DNA of 64,000 nucleotides from Streptomyces celluloflavus (lineage in GTDB: Bacteria; Actinomycetota; Actinomycetes; Streptomycetales; Streptomycetaceae), in NCBI GenBank assembly GCA_000720995.1, contig JOEL01000017.1, forward strand, positions 124,001 through 188,000, given 5' to 3'. The notes beneath the pieces were generated by a model that was given only the letters and a program-made list of their open reading frames with translations, did no database searches and was not told the DNA's origin. This document shows positions 60,029 through 64,000 of the stretch, one piece after another (position 1 is the stretch's first letter; every line of letters starts with the position of its first letter). A program made the translations under genes and the position numbers.

Positions 60029-60063
60029 CCAGCATCATTACTCAACGTAACCATCCGGGGAAG

Positions 60064-60200
60064 CTATCTCCTCCAACGGCCGAACAGCGCCTTCGGGCCC
60101 TCCCCGGTCGTCCAGGCCCGCGCGTCCACCCACACCCGCAGTTCCGCCTCCGCCTCGGCGAACTCCGTGTACTCCAGGATCCGCCGCAGCTCACGGACGT
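60064..60200 (-). pseudogene. Possible Tn3-type transposase (DUF4158 region) remnant
   Basis: About 45 codons on the minus strand: ELRRILEYTEFAEAEAELRV, WVDARAWTTGEGPKALFGRW, then RR-stop. By recall the WTTGxGPKALF segment belongs to the N-terminal DUF4158 region of actinobacterial Tn3-type transposases; the following GWLRER part is missing. Low confidence because it is short. Confidence 0.35.
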
Positions 60201-60273
60201 GATCGAGCCGGAGCGTTCTCGCCGGAACGCCCCCGCCGGAATGACGGTTCGGCCGGGGCCCGGCGGTTCGGCA

Positions 60274-61110
60274 TCACCGTGCGCACAACCGGTCCAATGC
60301 CGACCGGCTCTCCTCGTCCGCGGCGCGGTAGATCACCAATCGCTGGTCCGGATCCTGAAGTGGCACCAGCACTTCGAAATGCACGGTGATCGCACCGACG
60401 TCAGGACGCCGCATCACCTTGCGCCCGCGGCCGTTGACCTTGACGTCTCGTTCGGCCCACAAGCGCGCGAACTCCTCGTCACCAGTGGTGAATTCGGTGA
60501 TGAGGTCGGTCAGCACCCGATCCTCCGGATGTGCGGCCCACGCGGCGCGCAGATGGGCGATTCCCTCCCGCACGACGCGTTCGCGGTCGACGTAGAACTC
60601 GCGTATTTCCGGGTGCATCAGGCACAGCCACATCGAGTTGCGCTGCGGCGGCGGCAGGGTGTCGAAATCCAGCAGCAGCCTGGCCATTTCGACATTCCAG
60701 GCCAGGATGTCGTAGCGGTGGTTCATCAGCATGGCCGGCAGTGGCGAGAGGTCGGTGACCAGCCGGGTCAGCGGCGGCACCGCCGTGGTGGCGGGCCCGT
60801 CGGCGTTGCGGGGGCGGCGCTGCCGGGCCAGGTCGAAGAGGTAGGTGCGTTCGTCGGGGGTCAGGCGCAGCGCCTGGGACAGCGCCTCCACCACGTCCGC
60901 GGAGGGGCGCAGCCCGCGGCCCTGTTCCAGCCGCACGATGTAGTCGACGCTGACCCCGGCCAGTTCGGCGACCTCTTCGCGGCGCAGTCCCGGGGTGCGC
61001 CGGGACTGACGGCGCGATGGCAGACCGAGAGCGTGCGGGTCCAGGCGTTCACGCCGGTTCCGCAGGAACGCGGCCAGTTCCTGTGTGGTGTCCACGGTGG
61101 GGGTCGTCAT
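60274..61110 (-). CDS. XRE regulator with MmyB-like ligand domain
   Basis: 278 aa, ATG 61110 with TTGGAG 5 bases upstream. Helix-turn-helix: RRTPGLRREEVAELAGVSVD, YIVRLEQGRGLRPSADVVEA, LSQALRLTPDERTYLFDLAR. From residue 105 the MmyB/LBD pattern: LPAMLMNHRYDILAWNVEMA, then MWLCLMHPEIREFYVDRERV and the end LVIYRAADEESRSALDRL. Proteins of this type often sit divergent from an oxidoreductase they control, as here (aldo-keto reductase, 117 bp apart). Confidence 0.92.
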   Translation of the reverse strand: MTTPTVDTTQELAAFLRNRRERLDPHALGLPSRRQSRRTPGLRREEVAELAGVSVDYIVRLEQGRGLRPSADVVEALSQALRLTPDERTYLFDLARQRRPRNADGPATTAVPPLTRLVTDLSPLPAMLMNHRYDILAWNVEMARLLLDFDTLPPPQRNSMWLCLMHPEIREFYVDRERVVREGIAHLRAAWAAHPEDRVLTDLITEFTTGDEEFARLWAERDVKVNGRGRKVMRRPDVGAITVHFEVLVPLQDPDQRLVIYRAADEESRSALDRLCAR

Positions 61111-61227
61111 GTTCGCTCCAACAGCCAGGGTGGGACTGGCCTTCCCAGGAACTTCCCTCCCTTACTCCCGGCTCGCGGCGGTCACAGACTCGTACCCGAC
61201 AACGGATCACAGGCACAGGAGGCCACC

Positions 61228-62292
61228 ATGTCGCTCACCCTCGACAGCTACCGGCTGCTGGGCCGCTCCGGGCTGCGGGTCTCACCGCTGGCGCTGGGCG
61301 CGGCGACCTTCGGCACCGAGTGGGGCTGGGGCGCCGAGCGGGACGAGGCGCGCAAGCTGTTCGACCATTACGTCGAGCGCGGCGGCAATTTCATCGACAC
61401 CGCCAACACCTACACCAACGGCAGTTCCGAGCGCCTGCTGGGCGAATTCACCCGCGACAACCGCGAAAGCCTGGTGCTGGCGACGAAATACACGACGCTG
61501 CGCCGGCCGAACGATCCGAATTCCGGGGGCCCGCACCGCAAGAACCTCTTCGCGTCGGTGGAATCCAGCCTGCGGCAGATGAATACGGGCTACATCGATC
61601 TGCTCTATCTGCACGTATGGGATTTCACGACGCCGGTCGAGGAGATCCTGCGCGGTATGGACGATCTGGTCCGGCAGGGCAAGGTCTTGTACGTGGCGAT
61701 CTCCAACGCCCCGGCCTGGCAGGTGTCGCGCATGCAGGCGATCGCGGACCTGCGCGGCTGGTCACCGCTGGTGGCGCTACAGATCGAATACAACCTGATC
61801 GAGCGCGGCGGGGAACGCGACCTGATTCCCATGGCACGTGAGATGGGGCTGGGGGTGATCCCGTATTCACCGCTGGCCGGCGGGGTGCTCACCGGCAAGT
61901 ACAGCCGCGACGACCTGACCCCGGCGGATGCCGCATCCGGCGACGGCACCCGCAAGAGCTTCAACTTCGCCCGGGGCACGCTCACCGAACGCAACCTCGC
62001 CATCGCGGACGTCGTGCAGGAGGTCGCCACGGAGCTGGGCCGCACACCCGCCCAGGTCGGGCTGGCCTGGACCCTGCTGAACCCGGGCGTGACGGCACCG
62101 GTCATCGGCGCCCGCACCCCCGCGCAACTGGCGGACAATCTGGGCGCCTTGGAGGTCGGCTTCACCGCCGCCCAACTGTCCCGCCTGGACGCGGCCAGTG
62201 CGGTCGGACTGGGCTACCCGCACGACATGCTCGCCAGCGACATGGGCCGCGCGTTCGCCCAGGGCGACCTGAAGGTCGAAGCCCGCCGCTGA
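61228..62292 (+). CDS. Aldo/keto reductase
   Basis: 354 aa, ATG with AGGAGG 7 bases upstream. TIM-barrel AKR with the catalytic tetrad in GGNFIDTANTYTNGSSERLL (Asp, Tyr) and LATKYTTLR (Lys) and with YIDLLYLHVWD (His). The NADPH-binding end is seen in GVIPYSPLAGGVLTGKYSRD and VIGARTPAQLADNLGALEV. Reduces aldehydes or ketones with NADPH. It is divergent from the XRE/MmyB regulator that likely controls it and is followed by a hairpin. Confidence 0.94.
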   Translation: MSLTLDSYRLLGRSGLRVSPLALGAATFGTEWGWGAERDEARKLFDHYVERGGNFIDTANTYTNGSSERLLGEFTRDNRESLVLATKYTTLRRPNDPNSGGPHRKNLFASVESSLRQMNTGYIDLLYLHVWDFTTPVEEILRGMDDLVRQGKVLYVAISNAPAWQVSRMQAIADLRGWSPLVALQIEYNLIERGGERDLIPMAREMGLGVIPYSPLAGGVLTGKYSRDDLTPADAASGDGTRKSFNFARGTLTERNLAIADVVQEVATELGRTPAQVGLAWTLLNPGVTAPVIGARTPAQLADNLGALEVGFTAAQLSRLDAASAVGLGYPHDMLASDMGRAFAQGDLKVEARR

Positions 62293-62306
62293 TACCCGTC
62301 CGAGCG

Positions 62307-62334
62307 CCGGGGGCGGCACCACCGTCGCCCCCGG
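62307..62334 (+). terminator. Hairpin after the aldo/keto reductase gene
   Basis: CCGGGGGCG (62307-62315) pairs with CGCCCCCGG (62326-62334), 15 bases after the stop codon. Confidence 0.75.
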
Positions 62335-62503
62335 GGCGATCACCGGCACACCTCTGCCGTGGACGGTGGACGGTGGACAGCGGATAACGGATAGCGGACA
62401 GCGGATATGGCCCGTGATCCGTCCGGGGAATCCGTATCCCCACCGCAGCGAAGAATCGGGCATCAGCGAATCGGGCAGCGACTCGCAAACGTCCCTCTTG
62501 CCC

Positions 62504-62522
62504 GGTGTTAGCAGGGTGTTAG
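62504..62522 (+). promoter_or_regulatory. 11-bp-period direct repeat upstream of the third DUF4232 gene
   Basis: GGTGTTAG at 62504-62511 and again at 62515-62522, exactly one helical turn apart and about 90 bp before the start codon. The same type of repeat in the same orientation lies upstream of the DUF4232 gene at 22040. Confidence 0.55.
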
Positions 62523-62611
62523 GGGAGCGGCAGCCCCTCGATAGTGGCCCCGGGCAGAGTGGTTGTCGTACCGAGGAGAGAACGACACCGACTGCCCCTG
62601 GGGGACCCGAA

Positions 62612-63406
62612 ATGCGCTCCAACACCACCGTCCGCACCGCCCGTCGCCGCACCCTCCGCGTCGCCGCCGCGGCCCTGACCGCAGCCGCCGCCCTCACCCT
62701 GACCGCCTGCTCCGGTGCGGACGTCGCCGGTACGAAGGCCGCGGGTCAGACGGACACGGGCGTGGCCGCCGAGTCCGGTGGCGCGGGTGCCTCCGCCGGG
62801 GCGCAGGGTCCCGACGGGGCGCAGGGCTCCGAGGCTCAGACGGACTCCGGCGCCAAGGCCGACGCCAAGACCGACGCCAAGGTCGACGCCAAGGCGGCCA
62901 CTTCGGGCAGGCAGTCGAGCACCGCGGGCAAGCAGTCGGGTACCACGCACGCCAACAGCGGTGGCCGGGCGGCCTCGGGCGTCGAGCGCTGCCACACCTC
63001 CGGGCTGAAGGCAGCGTTCGCCATGGGCGAGGACGCGACCCCGGACCCGAACGCGAGCGGCGCGACGACCACCAGCATCGTGCTGACCAACAAGGGCAGC
63101 CGCACCTGCGTGATCGGCGGCTTCCCGGGCGTGGACCTCAAGCCCGACAACGGCGGTACGAGCTGGTCGCTGCGCCGCTCCTCGGCCAAGCACGGCTCGA
63201 TCACCCTGAGGCCCGGGGACAGCACCGACTTCACGATCAACCTCGGCCTGACCGAGAACAACGCGGAGGGCTCCTGGAAGCCCGCCTCCGTGACCGTCAC
63301 CCCGCCGAACGAGACCACCTCGCTGTCCCTGGCCTGGCCCTGGGGCCCGCTCATCGACCAGCAGGCCGCCACCCACACGGCCACCTTCGTCAACCCCATC
63401 GGCTGA
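62612..63406 (+). CDS. DUF4232 lipoprotein
   Basis: 264 aa, ATG 62612 with GGGGGA about 8 bases upstream. Lipoprotein signal RTARRRTLRVAAAALTAAAA with lipobox LTAC, then a long Ala/Gly/Asp/Lys linker that includes a repeated DAK motif (AKADAKTDAKVDAKAA). The DUF4232 domain follows: CHTSGLKAAFAMGEDATPDP, TSIVLTNKGSRTCVIGGFPG and LTENNAEGSWKPASVTVTPP. The signal region is nearly the same as in the DUF4232 gene at 21180-22040. It is a monocistronic gene with a clean terminator. Confidence 0.87.
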   Translation: MRSNTTVRTARRRTLRVAAAALTAAAALTLTACSGADVAGTKAAGQTDTGVAAESGGAGASAGAQGPDGAQGSEAQTDSGAKADAKTDAKVDAKAATSGRQSSTAGKQSGTTHANSGGRAASGVERCHTSGLKAAFAMGEDATPDPNASGATTTSIVLTNKGSRTCVIGGFPGVDLKPDNGGTSWSLRRSSAKHGSITLRPGDSTDFTINLGLTENNAEGSWKPASVTVTPPNETTSLSLAWPWGPLIDQQAATHTATFVNPIG

Positions 63407-63449
63407 CCACTCCGGCGCGGGCTCGTCCCGCCGACGCCGATCCGAGAAC

Positions 63450-63490
63450 GTCCGCTGCCCCGGTCTCGCACACCGGAGCAGCGGACTTTT
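63450..63490 (+). terminator. Canonical intrinsic terminator with T-run
   Basis: GTCCGCTGC pairs with GCAGCGGAC, with a second inner stem CCGGT/ACCGG after a one-base mismatch, and TTTT follows directly (63487-63490). A textbook rho-independent terminator, rare in this GC-rich sequence, 44 bases after the DUF4232 stop. Confidence 0.92.
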
Positions 63491-63843
63491 CGTTGTACGG
63501 ATCCGCGCCCGAGGCGTCGGGTCGCCCCCAGGGGTTGCCGGGCTCCGCCCGTTCCGGCGTATGTGGTCCGGCTTTGCGCACGAAGGTGTGGTTTAGGCGG
63601 TGTGGCCGACTTGCCCGGTAGGCGGCGGGGAAAGACACCAATGGGCCGACCGCGATTGACGTCGGTGGGCCGCCACGATCTACGGCGGTCGCAACTGCCC
63701 CTGGGAATCAGGGAAGACAGCGCCAACGGCCCGGTGAGAACGGGTGCGTCGCACGGCCACGGCCGACGGGGCAACTGCCCGTACCCGCATCAACGCCCGT
63801 TCGGGCACGTCCGGTGCCCGGCCAGCCTCAAGGAGAGATCGTC
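63491..63843. other. Promoter region of the last gene
   Basis: 353 bp with no supported gene. It ends in AAGGAG at 63829-63834, the ribosome binding site of the next gene. A few short GC-rich repeats of CCCGT are seen; no operator recognised. Confidence 0.6.
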
Positions 63844-64000
63844 ATGACTGCATCACAACGAGTACGCCGGATCGGCCTGCGCACACTGGCGGCCGGCGCC
63901 GTCGCGGCGTTCCTCGCCACGGCCGCCCCGGCGACCGCCACCGCCGCCTCGTCACACGGCGGTGCCGCGACGCGGGACGGGGAAGTGATCGTCTGCCACA
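63844..64000 (+). CDS. Start of a secreted protein (3' end outside window)
   Basis: 52 codons from ATG 63844, preceded by AAGGAG 9 bases away. A Sec signal peptide is clear: basic start SQRVRRIGLRT, hydrophobic LAAGAVAAFLATAAPATATA and an Ala-x-Ala cleavage region near ATAAS. The mature start SHGGAATRDGEVIVCH gives no family clue. Probably a small exported protein. Confidence 0.75.
   Translation, partial: MTASQRVRRIGLRTLAAGAVAAFLATAAPATATAASSHGGAATRDGEVIVCH

Overview
This 64 kb window is chromosomal DNA from a Streptomyces or a close relative. The evidence is the very high GC, GTG and TTG starts, a BTAD/NB-ARC (AfsR-type) regulator, XRE-DUF397 pairs, a mycothiol-dependent maleylpyruvate-isomerase-family protein, many DUF4232 and HAAS-type proteins, two exact parS sites, and a phiC31-type attB inside a pirin gene. 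From memory, the order kinase / phosphotransferase / response regulator / bkdABC ... pirin-attB ... aspS resembles the origin-proximal core of the S. coelicolor chromosome (around SCO3820 down to SCO3795). The parS sites fit a position near oriC.

Layout. 1-6.9 kb: end of a membrane protein (probably a Ser/Thr kinase tail), a phosphotransferase, a PPOX-fold protein, a NarL-type regulator, then a branched-chain 2-oxoacid dehydrogenase operon (E1 alpha, E1 beta, E2). The E2 gene is cut off before its catalytic motif. 6.9-10.7 kb: an accessory insert holding a Uma2 nuclease gene, a toxin-like pair, an ATP-binding regulator and a partly duplicated XRE-DUF397 locus. A perfect 100-bp copy of the E2 3' fragment is repeated inside it. 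10.9-35.5 kb: mostly core genes: a GNAT-Nudix fusion, GntR + MFS, a NACHT ATPase carrying two parS sites in its reading frame, an NHL/thioredoxin protein, two DUF4232 lipoproteins beside an AfsR-like regulator, M18 aminopeptidase, acyl-CoA dehydrogenase, pirin with attB, an AI-2E family permease, a SpoIIE-type phosphatase and aspS. 35.7-38.5 kb: a cyanate locus (carbonic anhydrase, cyanase, deaminase, divergent LysR). The cyanase 3' end is replaced by long G/C homopolymers that look like a sequencing or assembly fault. 38.5-49.4 kb: nitroreductase/TetR with twin operators, a TPR-XRE regulator divergent from a lower-GC methyltransferase + CYTH gene pair (best candidate for an undescribed system), a zinc dehydrogenase, a two-component system with a divergent membrane protein, and a VOC protein. 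49.4-62.3 kb: an accessory zone with transposase debris, a MarR-type operon, a metallophosphoesterase, an in-frame MFS-epoxide-hydrolase fusion with a divergent TetR and paired operators, an SDR, PadR-HAAS, a kinase remnant, a secreted tripeptidyl-aminopeptidase-like hydrolase and an XRE/aldo-keto reductase pair. 62.5-64 kb: a third DUF4232 lipoprotein and the start of a secreted protein.

How the genes fit together. Several units pair a regulator with a divergent or adjacent target, with a visible palindrome between or beside them (TetR at 40.0 and 54.6 kb, MarR-type at 50.4 kb, LysR at 37.5 kb). Two DUF4232 lipoprotein genes share an upstream 11-bp-period direct repeat, which suggests a common regulator. 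No tRNA, rRNA or CRISPR array was recognised. Two places (6757-7618 and 36260-36400) should be checked against raw reads before any biological conclusion is drawn.
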